Source: Stappia sp. ES.058
GTDB lineage: Bacteria > Pseudomonadota > Alphaproteobacteria > Rhizobiales > Stappiaceae
NCBI RefSeq assembly: GCF_900105595.1
Contig: NZ_LT629784.1
Coordinates: forward strand, 2,046,001 to 2,110,000
DNA length: 64,000 nucleotides
Direction: 5' to 3'
The position numbers were made by a program, and so were the translations under genes. Under the pieces are notes generated by a model. That model did not search any database and was not told where the DNA came from. It saw nothing but the letters and a program-made list of their open reading frames with translations. Shown here in pieces: positions 7,894 through 17,482 of this stretch (its first letter is position 1; each line of letters opens with the position of its first letter).

Positions 7894-8997
7894 ATGACGA
7901 TCCGCTTTTCCCACATTCTCGCAGTCGCGATCACCGCCGGCGTCGCCGGCTGGATGTGGACCGGCACCTATATCGAAGGCGGGCGCGCCGATGCCGCCAA
8001 CGCCACGCCGCCGCCGGCCGAGCGCAGCAGCGAGCAGGATGCGACGCCGTTTCGCGTCGCCGTGCGCGACATCGCCGCTGAAGAGCGCAGTTCGGTGATG
8101 GTGATCCGGGGTCGCACCGAAGCCGAAGCGGCCGTGGCTGTGCGCGCGGAAACCACCGGCCGCGTCGCGGAGCGCAAGGTTGGCGAAGGCCACCGGGTCG
8201 AGCGCGGCGACGTGTTGTGCGTTCTCGACAAGGGCGCGCGGCAGGCCAAGGTGCTGGAAGCCGAGGCACTGCTGGCCCAAGCGAAGCTCGACCATTCGGC
8301 CGCGACGCAATTGCAGACCAAGGGTTTTGCTGCCCAGACCCGGGTCGCGGCGCAGAAGGCGGCAATGGACGCCGCAGCCGCCAGGCTCGAGGAACAGCAG
8401 CTTGAACTGTCGCGCACCGTCATCACCGCCCCGATCGGCGGCGTGGTGGAAAGCCCGATGGTCGAGGTCGGCACGATCCTGGCCACCGGCCAGGTCTGCG
8501 CCACACTGATCGACGCGGACCCGATCCTTGCCATCGGCCAGGTGTCGGAACGCGACGTCGGCAAGCTGTCGATCGGCCAGGCGGCCGAGGTGGAACTTGT
8601 GACGGGGGAGACCGTCAAGGGCGCCATCCGCTACATCGCGCCGGCGTCCGACGATGCCACCCGCACCTTCCGGGTCGAGATCGAGATCGCCAATCCCGAC
8701 GGCGCGGTTCGCGACGGCATCACCGCAACGGCGCGGGTGCCGCTCGCGTTGCAGAAGGCGCACCGGCTGAGCTCCGGCATTCTCACGCTGAACGACGCCG
8801 GCACGGTCGGCGTGCGGGCCGTCGCCGACGACGACACGGTCGTCTTCCATCCGGTCACGATCCTGGGCGGCGACACGGACGGCATCTGGGTGTCCGGACT
8901 TCCCGAGACGCTGTCGGTGATCACTGCCGGCCAGGACTATGTAACAGAGGGCCAGACCGTCGAACCGGTGCGGCAGATGGCGGAGGCGCCGAAATGA
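7894..8997 (+). CDS. RND efflux periplasmic adaptor (membrane fusion protein)
   Basis: 367-residue membrane fusion protein that joins an inner-membrane RND pump to an outer-membrane channel. An N-terminal membrane segment (FSHILAVAITAGVAGWMWTG) is followed by a lipoyl/barrel-sandwich hybrid (VRAETTGRVAERKVGEGHRV), a coiled-coil hairpin (KVLEAEALLAQAKLDHSAAT), the return strand (TVITAPIGGVVESPMVEVGT) and a beta-barrel domain. The last 4 nt overlap the start of the pump gene (ATGA). No outer-membrane factor is encoded nearby, so a TolC-like channel from elsewhere would be needed. Confidence 0.93.
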   Translation: MTIRFSHILAVAITAGVAGWMWTGTYIEGGRADAANATPPPAERSSEQDATPFRVAVRDIAAEERSSVMVIRGRTEAEAAVAVRAETTGRVAERKVGEGHRVERGDVLCVLDKGARQAKVLEAEALLAQAKLDHSAATQLQTKGFAAQTRVAAQKAAMDAAAARLEEQQLELSRTVITAPIGGVVESPMVEVGTILATGQVCATLIDADPILAIGQVSERDVGKLSIGQAAEVELVTGETVKGAIRYIAPASDDATRTFRVEIEIANPDGAVRDGITATARVPLALQKAHRLSSGILTLNDAGTVGVRAVADDDTVVFHPVTILGGDTDGIWVSGLPETLSVITAGQDYVTEGQTVEPVRQMAEAPK

Positions 8998-11900
8998 TCG
9001 ACATGCTTGAAAGCGTCCTGCGTCGCCCGCGCACCGTCATCACCCTCATGCTGGTGATGGTCACGGCCGGCATCCTCGCCTATATCGCCGTCCCGAAAGA
9101 AGCCGATCCGGACATCGACATCCCGGTGTTCTATGTCTCGGTCACCCAGCAGGGCATCTCGCCCGAAGACGCCGAGCGACTTCTGGCGCGGCCGATGGAA
9201 ACCGCGTTGCGCGGTCTCGACGGCCTCAAGGAGATCACCACGATCTCCGCCGAAAGCCATCTCGGCGTCGTGCTCGAGTTCGACATTTCCTTCGACAAGG
9301 ACAAGGCGCTCGCCGATGTCCGCGACAAGGTCGACCAGGCCAAGGCGAAGCTCCCCGAGGAGGCCGAGGAACCGACGATCAACGAGACGAATTTCGCGCT
9401 GCAACCGACCATCTATGTAGCGCTGTCGGGCGCGGTGCCCGAACGCACGCTCTATCAGCACGCCCGGCGCTTGAAGGACGAGATCGAGGCCGTCCCGACC
9501 GTGCTGGAGGCGGAGCTGTCCGGCCACCGCGAGGAAATGCTCGAGGTCGTGATCGATTCCATGAAGCTGGAATCCTACCGCGTCACCCAGCAGGACCTGC
9601 TGACCTCGCTGTCGCAGAACAACCAGTTGGTGCCCGCCGGCTTCCTCGACAACGGCCAGGGCCGCTTCAACGTCAAGGTGCCCGGTCTCGTCGAGAACGC
9701 CGAGGACGTCTATTCGCTGCCGGTCAAGCAGTCGGGAGAAGGCGTCGTCACGCTCGGCGACATCGGCGAGATCCGCCGCACCTTCAAGGATCCGACGAGC
9801 TTCACCCGCGTCAACGGCCAGCCCGCGATCACCATCAACGTGGTGAAGCGCAAGGGCACCAACATCATCGAGAACAACGCCGCCGTGCGCGACGTCGTCG
9901 ACAGCGCGACCGGCGACTGGCCGGATGCGATCCGGGTCGACTACCTGCTCGACAAGTCGGAAAACATTTTCGACATCCTGGGCTCGCTGCAGTCCTCGAT
10001 CATGACGGCGATCTTCCTGGTGATGATCCTGGTGATCTGGGCGCTCGGACCGAAATCGGCGCTTCTGGTCGGCATCTCGATCCCGACCTCCTTCATGATC
10101 GGCTTTTTGATCCTGTCCACCATCGGCATGACCGTGAACACCATGGTGATGTTCGGCCTGGTGCTGACCGTCGGCATGCTGGTCGACGGCGCCATCGTCA
10201 TGGTGGAATACGCCGACCGAAAGATCGCGGAAGGCATGCCGGCGCAGGAGGCCTATATCCGCGCCTCGCGGCTGATGTTCTGGCCGATCGTCTCCTCCAC
10301 CGCGACGACGCTCGCCGCCTTCCTGCCGATGCTGCTGTGGCCGGGCGTCGCGGGTGAATTCATGAGCTACCTGCCGATCATGGTGGTGATCGTGCTGTCC
10401 GCCTCGCTGCTCACCGCGCTCGTGTTCCTGCCGGTGACCGGCGTGGTGCTGTCGGGCGTGATTTCCTGGTCGGGCCGCCACGCCGCCGCCATTCTGGCCG
10501 GCATGGTCGGTCTTGCCGTTGCCTTCGCCGTCGCCATGGCCGGCGGAGTGTTGCCCTTCGCCCTGCCCCAGGCAGCGTTGATCCCGCTCGGCGTTGTTGC
10601 GGGCCTTGGCCTTGGCGCCCTCTCCTACCGTGTGTTCAAGCCGGTGGTGGAGCGCTCGCGCGCCAGGGCGCAGAAACTGGCGGACAGGGAACAGGCCGCG
10701 GCCCGGCAACTGTCGGCCGACGCGCATTTCGACCCCAAGAAAGTCGCGGGCGCGACCGGCGCCTATGTACGGTTCCTCAGCTTTGCCGCCGGCACCGCGC
10801 TCGGCAACGTGGTGACGCTCGCAGCCGTCGTGCTGATCGCCGGCGGGATCACGCTCTACTTCCAGCAGAACATGCAGGGCGTCGAGTTCTTCGTCGACGA
10901 AGAGCCGGAGGCCGCCGTGATCCTGGTTTCCGGTCGCGGCAACTTCTCGGTGCGCGAGGCGCTCGATCTCGTCGACGACGTCGAGGCGGTGGTCCTCACC
11001 GTTCCCGGCATCGACAACGTGGTGATGAACGCGACCGCCGGTGGCGGTGGAGGCGGCGGCGACGGGCTCGGCGGCGTCCAGGACAAGCCCGCAGACGTGA
11101 TCGGCGAGTTGAACATCGAGCTTGCCGACTTCTGCTGCCGGCGCAAGGCGGAGGACATTTTCGCAGAGATCCGTACACGCACCGCGTCGCTTCCCGGCAT
11201 CCGGGTCGAGGTTCGCAAGATCGAGGGCGGCCCGCCGACGGGCAAGGACGTCAACCTGCAGATCACCTCGACGAGCTACGACGATCTGGTGACGGCGATC
11301 GGCCGGGTGCGCGACCAGGTCGACACGATGGACGGCCTGCAGGACCGCGAGGACAGCCGGCCGCTTCCCGGCATCGAGTGGCAGATCACCATCGACCGCG
11401 AGCAGGCCGGCCGCTTCCAGGCGGGCATCGGCTCGGTCGGCGCGATGGTGCAGCTCGTCACCAACGGCGTGCTGATCGGCAACTACCGGCCGGACGATTC
11501 CGAGGACGAGGTCGACATCCGCGTCCGGCTGCCGGAATCCGAGCGCACGCTCGACCGCTTCGACAGCCTGCGACTGCAGACCGAGCTCGGACTGGTGCCG
11601 CTGTCGAACTTCATCGACCGCCAGCCGCAGCAGAAGGTGACCTCGATCACCCGCCGCGACGGGCTCTACGCGATGGACGTGAAGGCCAATGTCGCCCCGG
11701 ACGCGACGATCACAACCGACGACGGCGTGACCCGCCCGGCGACCGCCGACGACAAGGTCGGCGAGCTTCAGGCCTGGCTCGACGGCCAGACCTTTGCCGA
11801 CAACGTGTTCCTCAAGTTCCGCGGCGCGGACGAGGACCAGAAGGAGTCGGGCGAATTCCTGCAAAAGGCGATGATCGGCTCGCTGTTCCTGATGTTCATC

Positions 11901-12611
11901 ATCCTGGTGACGCAGTTCAACAGCTTCTACCAGACGATCCTGACGCTCTCGACGGTGATCATGTCGGTCTTCGGCGTGCTGCTCGGCATGGCGCTGATGG
12001 GACAGAAGTTCTCCATCATCATGACCGGGACGGGCGTCGTCGCGCTGGCCGGCATCGTCGTCAACAACGCCATCGTTCTGATCGACACCTACAATCGTTT
12101 CAGAGAAGACGGCATCGAGCCGATAGAAGCGATCCTGAAGACCTCGGCGCAGCGCATCCGACCGGTGCTGCTGACCACGACCACGACCATCGCCGGCCTC
12201 ATCCCGATGATGACGATGGTCAACTTCGACTTCTTCAACCGTGTCATCGAGGTCGGCTCGGTCACCGCCGTGTGGTGGGTGCAGCTGTCGACGGCGATCA
12301 TCTTCGGCCTGGGGTTCTCCACGATCCTGACGCTGATCATGATCCCGACGATGCTGGCGATCCCGACGGTGTGGATGCGTCTCTTCACCCGGCGCGGCGC
12401 GAACGCGCAGGACGCCGGGCCGGTCGCCGCCGAGGCGGTTGCAACAGGAACGCCGCAGCCCGCGCCGACACCGGCGGACGCGGCCTTCGGAACACGGGTC
12501 GGCACGGCCCCCGCTCCGGCCAATGTCACGCCGATCGGCAAGACGGCAGCGGTGAAAGAAAACCCGCCGACGTCCGGCGACCGGAACGACCTGCCGCAGG
12601 CGGCCGAATAG
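8994..12611 (+). CDS. RND multidrug efflux permease (HAE1-type), enlarged
   Basis: 1205-residue inner-membrane proton-driven exporter. It shows the RND N-terminus (VLRRPRTVITLMLVMVTAGI), the substrate-domain pattern (DPDIDIPVFYVSVTQQG, PEDAERLLARPMETALRGL) and the TM4 region with TVGMLVDGAIVMVEYADRK. AcrB has two adjacent aspartates in TM4; here the first is kept (near residue 398) and the second is glycine. The protein is about 150 residues longer than AcrB: roughly residues 490-600 hold an extra hydrophobic segment and a basic, alanine-rich linker, residues near 680 have a run of seven glycines, and the C-terminal 70 residues are proline/alanine-rich. The substrate cannot be told from sequence. 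Confidence 0.93.
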   Translation: MIDMLESVLRRPRTVITLMLVMVTAGILAYIAVPKEADPDIDIPVFYVSVTQQGISPEDAERLLARPMETALRGLDGLKEITTISAESHLGVVLEFDISFDKDKALADVRDKVDQAKAKLPEEAEEPTINETNFALQPTIYVALSGAVPERTLYQHARRLKDEIEAVPTVLEAELSGHREEMLEVVIDSMKLESYRVTQQDLLTSLSQNNQLVPAGFLDNGQGRFNVKVPGLVENAEDVYSLPVKQSGEGVVTLGDIGEIRRTFKDPTSFTRVNGQPAITINVVKRKGTNIIENNAAVRDVVDSATGDWPDAIRVDYLLDKSENIFDILGSLQSSIMTAIFLVMILVIWALGPKSALLVGISIPTSFMIGFLILSTIGMTVNTMVMFGLVLTVGMLVDGAIVMVEYADRKIAEGMPAQEAYIRASRLMFWPIVSSTATTLAAFLPMLLWPGVAGEFMSYLPIMVVIVLSASLLTALVFLPVTGVVLSGVISWSGRHAAAILAGMVGLAVAFAVAMAGGVLPFALPQAALIPLGVVAGLGLGALSYRVFKPVVERSRARAQKLADREQAAARQLSADAHFDPKKVAGATGAYVRFLSFAAGTALGNVVTLAAVVLIAGGITLYFQQNMQGVEFFVDEEPEAAVILVSGRGNFSVREALDLVDDVEAVVLTVPGIDNVVMNATAGGGGGGGDGLGGVQDKPADVIGELNIELADFCCRRKAEDIFAEIRTRTASLPGIRVEVRKIEGGPPTGKDVNLQITSTSYDDLVTAIGRVRDQVDTMDGLQDREDSRPLPGIEWQITIDREQAGRFQAGIGSVGAMVQLVTNGVLIGNYRPDDSEDEVDIRVRLPESERTLDRFDSLRLQTELGLVPLSNFIDRQPQQKVTSITRRDGLYAMDVKANVAPDATITTDDGVTRPATADDKVGELQAWLDGQTFADNVFLKFRGADEDQKESGEFLQKAMIGSLFLMFIILVTQFNSFYQTILTLSTVIMSVFGVLLGMALMGQKFSIIMTGTGVVALAGIVVNNAIVLIDTYNRFREDGIEPIEAILKTSAQRIRPVLLTTTTTIAGLIPMMTMVNFDFFNRVIEVGSVTAVWWVQLSTAIIFGLGFSTILTLIMIPTMLAIPTVWMRLFTRRGANAQDAGPVAAEAVATGTPQPAPTPADAAFGTRVGTAPAPANVTPIGKTAAVKENPPTSGDRNDLPQAAE

Positions 12612-12634
12612 CGACGCTCGACGCCATCACGAGA

Positions 12635-12668
12635 AAGCCGGCGGGATCGTTTCCCGCCGGCTTTTTTG
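12635..12668 (+). terminator. Intrinsic terminator of the RND operon
   Basis: AAGCCGGCGGGA, a short loop, then TCCCGCCGGCTT followed by T residues, 24 nt after the permease stop. Strong GC stem plus a T-run. Confidence 0.9.
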
Positions 12669-12698
12669 TGTTTCCAGGTTTTTGCGGATCTCAAGCGA

Positions 12699-12869
12699 TC
12701 AGACGCGCGGGCGCGGCAGACCGAAAAGCTTCGCGTGCTCGCCTGCACTCACCCCGGGCGGCACCAGATACAGCTCCGCCAGGAGCTCGCCCTGGTCCGG
12801 CCCGGTGTCCGTCAAAAAGGAACAGATACTCCACTGACCATGGATGCTGATGGCGTGCTGCCGGTTCAA
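12699..12869 (-). CDS. Possible small hypothetical protein
   Basis: Open frame of about 56 codons downstream of the cyclotransferase-like gene and on the same strand. It reads ISIHGQWSICSFLTDTGPDQ and ends LFGLPRPRV. Amino-acid content looks protein-like, but there is no good start: a TTG at 12869 has its purine-rich stretch almost touching it. It may be a short real gene, the decayed 3' end of one, or chance. No family recognised. Confidence 0.25.
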   Translation of the reverse strand: MNRQHAISIHGQWSICSFLTDTGPDQGELLAELYLVPPGVSAGEHAKLFGLPRPRV

Positions 12870-12876
12870 TCTCCGC

Positions 12877-13482
12877 TCACGCCGTGATGTAGCGCACGCC
12901 CTGTTCCGCCAGCAGACCGTCGAAGAAGGCAAGAAGCTCGGGATCGATCACCTGCGCGCGCGGATAGCGGGGGGCTGCGCGGTCTGCGAGCAAGGGCGCG
13001 TCCCAACCGTCCGTCGTGGCGATGAAGCCGCGCACGCCAGCCTCGCCCCAGGCGGCGTGAAACCCGGCCATCACGCAGTCGACATAGCTTTGCAGGATCG
13101 GGTGGTCGTCGTCGCCCGCATGGCGAATCGGGGTGTCGGCCTCGTAGAGGAACGCCCCCTCGGGGGCAGGCCTTCCCTGCGCATCGCAGCGAAACGCATC
13201 GGCAATTCCGTCCGTGACGCGCTGATACCGTTTCTCGCGCTCATCAAGCACGGCAAGCCGCGCCGCCGGTTCGCTCACCATGACGCCCTGAATGGCGCTT
13301 TGCGGCGCGCGCTTGACGGTCAACGTGCACACGCCCGGCCGCTGCGACGACGCGCCCTCGGTGCGCCACCAGGCGCGCCATTCGCGCCGCCAGCCGGACA
13401 GCGTTCCGGCAATCGCTGCCGCCTCGTCGCCGAGCGTGCGGGTGTTGACCAGCGATCCGTAGCCGAAATAGGTAATCTCCAT
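12877..13482 (-). CDS. Gamma-glutamylcyclotransferase-like protein
   Basis: 201-residue protein with the GGCT-like opening MEITYFGYGSLVNTRTL (the YGSL substrate loop) and a later LDEREKRYQRV segment, where family members carry the catalytic glutamate. Such enzymes cleave gamma-glutamyl peptides, often glutathione breakdown products, to 5-oxoproline. The exact substrate is not known. The ATG at 13482 is preferred over a GTG 12 nt upstream because it has GGGTGAG at a normal distance. It is divergent from the PLP-dependent enzyme gene at 13543 with only 60 nt between starts. Confidence 0.75.
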   Translation of the reverse strand: MEITYFGYGSLVNTRTLGDEAAAIAGTLSGWRREWRAWWRTEGASSQRPGVCTLTVKRAPQSAIQGVMVSEPAARLAVLDEREKRYQRVTDGIADAFRCDAQGRPAPEGAFLYEADTPIRHAGDDDHPILQSYVDCVMAGFHAAWGEAGVRGFIATTDGWDAPLLADRAAPRYPRAQVIDPELLAFFDGLLAEQGVRYITA

Positions 13483-13542
13483 TGATGATCTCACCCTTCT
13501 TCGTTCCGCTCACCCCTTTATACCTAAAGGATCCTGACAATC

Positions 13543-14748
13543 ATGACCAGCGTTCTGCCCGAACCGAGCCCCTGGAGCGATGCGGACACGGCCGCTCTCA
13601 GGGCCGGGACCCCGGCCTGCGAAACGCGCATTCACTTCAACAACGCCGGCGCCGGACTGATGCCGACACGCGTGATCGACGCCGTGCAGAACCATCTCGA
13701 CCTGGAGGCGACCATCGGCGGCTACGAGGCGGCGGAGCGAACGCAAGCGAATGTGGCGGATTTCTATCCTGCGATCGCGGCCCTCCTTGGCGCGCACCCG
13801 AATGAAATTGCCTATGTCGAGAACGCCACCCGGGCCTGGGACATGGCGTTTTACGCGATCCCGTTCCAGCCCGGTGACCGGGTGATCACGGGACGCGCGG
13901 AGTATGTGTCCAACTACGTCGCGCTGCTTCAGATGAAGGCGCGCGCCGGCATCGAGATCGACCTGATCGACGACGATGCCGGCGGGCAGATCGATCTCGA
14001 CGCGCTGGAAGCGGCGATCACCCCGCGCACCCGATTGATCGCGCTGACCCATGTTCCGACCTTCGGCGGGCTGGTCAATCCGGCGGAAGCGGTCGGCGCG
14101 ATCGCCCGCCGGCACGGCCTTCTCTATCTGCTCGACGCGTGCCAGTCGGCCGGCCAGATCGACCTCGATGTGTCGCGCATCGGCTGTCACATGCTGTCGG
14201 GCACAGGCCGAAAATACCTGCGCGGGCCGCGCGGCACGGGATTTCTTTATGTGTCGGACGCGGTCGCCGACACGCTGGAGCCGCCCTTCGTCGATCTGGA
14301 ATCGAGCGACTGGCTCGACGCCGACCGCTACCGGCTGGTCGCAGGCGCCAGACGCTTCGAGAACTGGGAGCGTTATGTCGCCGGCCAGATCGGCCTTGCG
14401 AAAGCGGCGCGGCTTGCCTGCGAGATCGGTACCGCCCGGCTTGAGCACCGCATCGCGGAGCTTGGCGCAAGCTTGCGCGACGGCCTGTCGCGTCTGCCCG
14501 GCATCACGGTGCATGACAAAGGTTCGAAACGCTGCGGCATCGTCACCTTCCTGGTCGAGGATGAAACACCCGCCGCCACCAAGGCGCGGCTCGCAGAGGC
14601 GGGGATCAACGTGTCCGTGTCGGGTGCGGGGTCGGCGCGCATCGACCTGCCGGCGCGCGGGCTCGACGCGCTGGTGCGCGCCTCCGTCCATGCCTACAAT
14701 ACGGTATCCGAGATCGACACGATGCTCAGGCACCTGCGCGACGGCTGA
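13543..14748 (+). CDS. Class V aminotransferase / cysteine desulfurase-like PLP enzyme
   Basis: 401-residue fold-type I PLP enzyme. The class V pattern is visible: [20 protein letters not shown] at the N-terminus, [31 protein letters not shown] (PLP-binding D and Q), and [19 protein letters not shown], where K224 should form the Schiff base. The group includes cysteine desulfurases, isopenicillin-N epimerase-like proteins and the ergothioneine C-S lyase EgtE. The missing SufS-type active-site cysteine loop argues against a true Fe-S desulfurase. No other ergothioneine gene is nearby, so the substrate stays open. Confidence 0.8.
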   Translation: MTSVLPEPSPWSDADTAALRAGTPACETRIHFNNAGAGLMPTRVIDAVQNHLDLEATIGGYEAAERTQANVADFYPAIAALLGAHPNEIAYVENATRAWDMAFYAIPFQPGDRVITGRAEYVSNYVALLQMKARAGIEIDLIDDDAGGQIDLDALEAAITPRTRLIALTHVPTFGGLVNPAEAVGAIARRHGLLYLLDACQSAGQIDLDVSRIGCHMLSGTGRKYLRGPRGTGFLYVSDAVADTLEPPFVDLESSDWLDADRYRLVAGARRFENWERYVAGQIGLAKAARLACEIGTARLEHRIAELGASLRDGLSRLPGITVHDKGSKRCGIVTFLVEDETPAATKARLAEAGINVSVSGAGSARIDLPARGLDALVRASVHAYNTVSEIDTMLRHLRDG

Positions 14749-14765
14749 CGGGCGCGCGCCGTCCG

Positions 14766-15284
14766 CTAGTGGTCGGGCCGCGCCCGCCGCCGCAAGCGAC
14801 CCGAAGCGGCCAGCCCGTCGGCGATATTGCGCCCGATCAGGAAGAGGTTGAGCGCACCGGCGACAAGCTCAACGGCCTGGACCGCGTAGAAGGCCGTGTC
14901 GAATTCGCCCGCGCGCGCCTTCATCGCCAGAAACACCGCGGACGGCACCAGGATCAGGATCCCGTTGGCCGCGATCAGCGGCATGCGCCGGCGTTTGGCG
15001 TCGAGCAGCGCGCCTTTGCGCCCCTTGCCGAGCGAGAACCCGCTCGCCCCCGTGATCGCGAGTGCGGGTACCAGCACGACCATCGCATAGAGGATCGCCT
15101 GCTTCACCGCCGCAATCGCCTGCGCCGATCCGAACAGCTCGGAGACGGCCGTCGATACCCAGAAGGTCGCGATCATCGCGAAGGCGAGCAGGCCGGCCGT
15201 GCGATGCGCGATCCTCGCAGGCGAAGAGGATTGTGCACGCCCGTCCTGGGGGGCCGATGCAGGCGTCGAGGCGGTGCGGGTCAT
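14766..15284 (-). CDS. Four-helix integral membrane protein, hypothetical
   Basis: 172-residue protein with four hydrophobic segments: RTAGLLAFAMIATFWVSTAV, AILYAMVVLVPALAITGASG, MPLIAANGILILVPSAVFLA and a last one around TAFYAVQAVELVAGALNLFL. The pattern and small loops resemble uncharacterised proteobacterial membrane proteins often found with MarR regulators. Its start overlaps the stop of the MarR gene by 4 nt (ATGA), so the pair is one operon. No transport or enzymatic motif is visible. Confidence 0.75.
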   Translation of the reverse strand: MTRTASTPASAPQDGRAQSSSPARIAHRTAGLLAFAMIATFWVSTAVSELFGSAQAIAAVKQAILYAMVVLVPALAITGASGFSLGKGRKGALLDAKRRRMPLIAANGILILVPSAVFLAMKARAGEFDTAFYAVQAVELVAGALNLFLIGRNIADGLAASGRLRRRARPDH

Positions 15285-15793
15285 GAACGGTCTCCTTCGC
15301 AACGCGCCGAAAGCCGGCGCAAGACGGTCAGACAGGCGGCAAGCGCCTCCGCGCCGAGGCCCTCGGCCAGCTCCTCCGCCCAGGCGATCTGGCGGCGGTC
15401 GGCTTCCGCATAGGCCGCCTCCCCCGCCGGGGTCAGCACCACGAGCCGCGCCCGCTTGTGATCGGGATTGTCCTCAAGCGCGACAAGTCCGGCGCCGACC
15501 AGATCGTTGACGACGCGCTGCACCGCCTGACGCGACAGTCCCATGCGCCGGGCGATCTGCGCCACCGACAGCGGCCGGCCTTCCAGCGCGACGGCGCCGA
15601 GCACCTGCCAGCGCGCGCTGGTCAGCCCGAGATCGCCAACCAGCGCGTCCCCCGCCGAAAGCAATGCCCCGTTGAGACGGAAGGTTTCCAGAATCACCTG
15701 CGTCACAAGCCCGCTTTCGGGCGAATGCGCGGGCATGGCGTCTCGGGCCTTTGCGCCGTCGTCCGCGCGCCCCTTGTCCACTGTGCTGCTCAT
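15281..15793 (-). CDS. MarR family transcriptional regulator
   Basis: 170-residue winged-helix regulator: GDLGLTSARWQVLGAVALEG, SVAQIARRMGLSRQAVQRVV (recognition helix) and a wing at NPDHKRARLVVLTPAGEAAY. It is the first gene of a two-gene operon with the membrane protein gene that overlaps its stop. The perfect palindrome just upstream of its start is the likely autoregulatory operator. Confidence 0.9.
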   Translation of the reverse strand: MSSTVDKGRADDGAKARDAMPAHSPESGLVTQVILETFRLNGALLSAGDALVGDLGLTSARWQVLGAVALEGRPLSVAQIARRMGLSRQAVQRVVNDLVGAGLVALEDNPDHKRARLVVLTPAGEAAYAEADRRQIAWAEELAEGLGAEALAACLTVLRRLSARCEGDRS

Positions 15794-15809
15794 GCAACAA
15801 GCTTACAAT

Positions 15810-15827
15810 TTGACAATATGCTGTCAA
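15810..15827. promoter_or_regulatory. Perfect 6-6-6 palindrome, likely MarR operator
   Basis: TTGACAATATGCTGTCAA lies 17 nt upstream of the marR start. Both arms are exact reverse complements, and each arm resembles a -35 hexamer (TTGACA), so a bound dimer would block promoter access. Palindromes of this size next to a marR gene are the normal binding site for that family. Confidence 0.7.
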
Positions 15828-15910
15828 TAGGCAGATATCCGGATCGGCTGAAGACAGTCCGCCCCGGACCGGGAAAGACGACCCTCGCCACTTGAATCAA
15901 AACTTCACCT

Positions 15911-15971
15911 GAAAAAACAAACGCCTGGAGCAAGGTCCGGATTCAAATCCTTCAGACCCCGCGCCAGGCGC
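15911..15971 (-). terminator. Terminator downstream of glutathione reductase
   Basis: Read on the minus strand: CGCCTGG, a loop containing a smaller GGTC/GGACC stem, CCAGGCG, then TTTGTTTTTT. It lies 40 nt beyond the gor stop. Confidence 0.7.
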
Positions 15972-16010
15972 TCTCAGCATTCAAACCCGGCAGCCCGCCG
16001 TCGGATGGAT

Positions 16011-17387
16011 TCAGGCCGTGACGCGCTCGGTCGGCTCGCGCATGGTGACAAGCTCTTCGGCGGCGGTGGGATGCACCGCCATGGTCGCATCGAAATCCGC
16101 CTTGGTTGCGCCCATGCGCATCGCAACGCCGAGCACCTGCGCCAGTTCGCCGGCATCGTGGCCGAGGATGTGAACGCCGAGCACCTTGTCGCTCGCCGGA
16201 TCGACGAGAAGCTTCATCAGCATCTTCTCGTCGCGCCCGGACAGCGTGTGCTTCATCGGACGGAAATGCGCGCGGTAGACATCAACGGTGCCGTGCTTGG
16301 CCACGGCTTCCGCCTGCGTCATGCCGACGGTGCCGATTTCGGGCTGCGAGAACACCGCCGTGGGGATCATCGTGTGATCGGCAGACCATGTCTTGCCGCC
16401 GAATACGGTGTCGGCGAAGGCATGGCCCTCTCGGATCGCCACCGGCGTCAAATTGACCCGATCCGTGACGTCGCCCACCGCATAGACCGACGGCACATTG
16501 GTCCGCGACTGGTCGTCGACCGCGATGGCGCCCGATGCCGAGGTCACCACACCGGCGGCCTCCAGCCCGAGGCCGGCGGTGTTCGGACGACGCCCGATGG
16601 CGAACATGATGCGGTCGGCCTCGATGGCCTCGCCGAGCTTGGTATGGCCGACGAAATCATTGTCCCCGCGCTTCTCGATCGAGGTGAAGACATCGCCGCA
16701 AAGGACTCTGATGCCTTTCTTTTCCATCTCCTCGTGCAACACCTTGCGCAGATCGTCGTCGAAGCCGCGCAGGATCTCCTCGCCCCGGTAAATCAGAGTG
16801 GTATCCGCGCCCAGTCCGGCGAAGATGCCGGCGAATTCCACGGCGATATAGCCGCCGCCGGCGACCACAACCCGCTTGGGGAAGTCGGCAAGATGAAACG
16901 CCTCGTTGGAGGTGATGACATGTTCGCCGCCCGGCAGGTCCGCATCGACATTGGGCGTCGCGCCGGTGGCGATCAGGATCGTCTTGGCCCGCACCCGCCG
17001 GTCGACGGACATGATATGTACGGTATGCTCATCCTCAAGCACCGCGCGGCTGTCGAACATCTCGACGCCGGAGCGCTCCAGATTGCGCCGATAGACGTTT
17101 TCAAGACGCGCGATCTCGCGGTCCTTGGCATCGATCAGCCGCTCCCAGTTGAAGCTGCTTGCTCCCACGTCCCAGCCGAAACCTGCCGCGTCCTCGAACT
17201 CCTCGGAGAATTTGGAGGCCTGGACGAACAGCTTCTTGGGCACGCAGCCCCGGATCACGCAGGTACCTCCATAGCGGAACTCTTCCGCGATCCCGACCCT
17301 TGCCCCGTGGCCGGCGGCAATCCGCGCCGCGCGCACGCCACCCGACCCGCCGCCGATAACAAACAGGTCAAACTCGAACTCGTTCAT
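16011..17387 (-). CDS. gor: Glutathione-disulfide reductase
   Basis: 458-residue FAD/NADPH disulfide reductase. It shows the FAD-binding N-terminus (FDLFVIGGGSGGVRAARIAA), the redox-active cysteine pair in GGTCVIRGCVPKK, an NADPH-binding segment (VVVAGGGYIAVEFAGIFAGLG), IGRRPNT, VYAVGDVTDR and the C-terminal active-site HPTAAEELVT. The CVIRGCVPKK form is typical of glutathione reductases, as opposed to lipoamide or mercuric reductases. The start at MNEFEFD is preceded by GAGG; upstream residues are not family-like. It keeps cytosolic glutathione reduced. Confidence 0.96.
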   Translation of the reverse strand: MNEFEFDLFVIGGGSGGVRAARIAAGHGARVGIAEEFRYGGTCVIRGCVPKKLFVQASKFSEEFEDAAGFGWDVGASSFNWERLIDAKDREIARLENVYRRNLERSGVEMFDSRAVLEDEHTVHIMSVDRRVRAKTILIATGATPNVDADLPGGEHVITSNEAFHLADFPKRVVVAGGGYIAVEFAGIFAGLGADTTLIYRGEEILRGFDDDLRKVLHEEMEKKGIRVLCGDVFTSIEKRGDNDFVGHTKLGEAIEADRIMFAIGRRPNTAGLGLEAAGVVTSASGAIAVDDQSRTNVPSVYAVGDVTDRVNLTPVAIREGHAFADTVFGGKTWSADHTMIPTAVFSQPEIGTVGMTQAEAVAKHGTVDVYRAHFRPMKHTLSGRDEKMLMKLLVDPASDKVLGVHILGHDAGELAQVLGVAMRMGATKADFDATMAVHPTAAEELVTMREPTERVTA

Positions 17388-17482
17388 GCCATGCCTCGCT
17401 GTGTGCCTGCCGAAGCGCGGGGGCAACACGCAGGCGTGCCGGCAGCTCCCGCGCCCTTGCGCTGTGGGGGAAAGCCGGGACG

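Noticed and set aside
8937-11864. 975-codon minus-strand frame
   Set aside because: Lies antisense to the RND pump gene; the His/Asp/Arg-rich content is a mirror of its codons.
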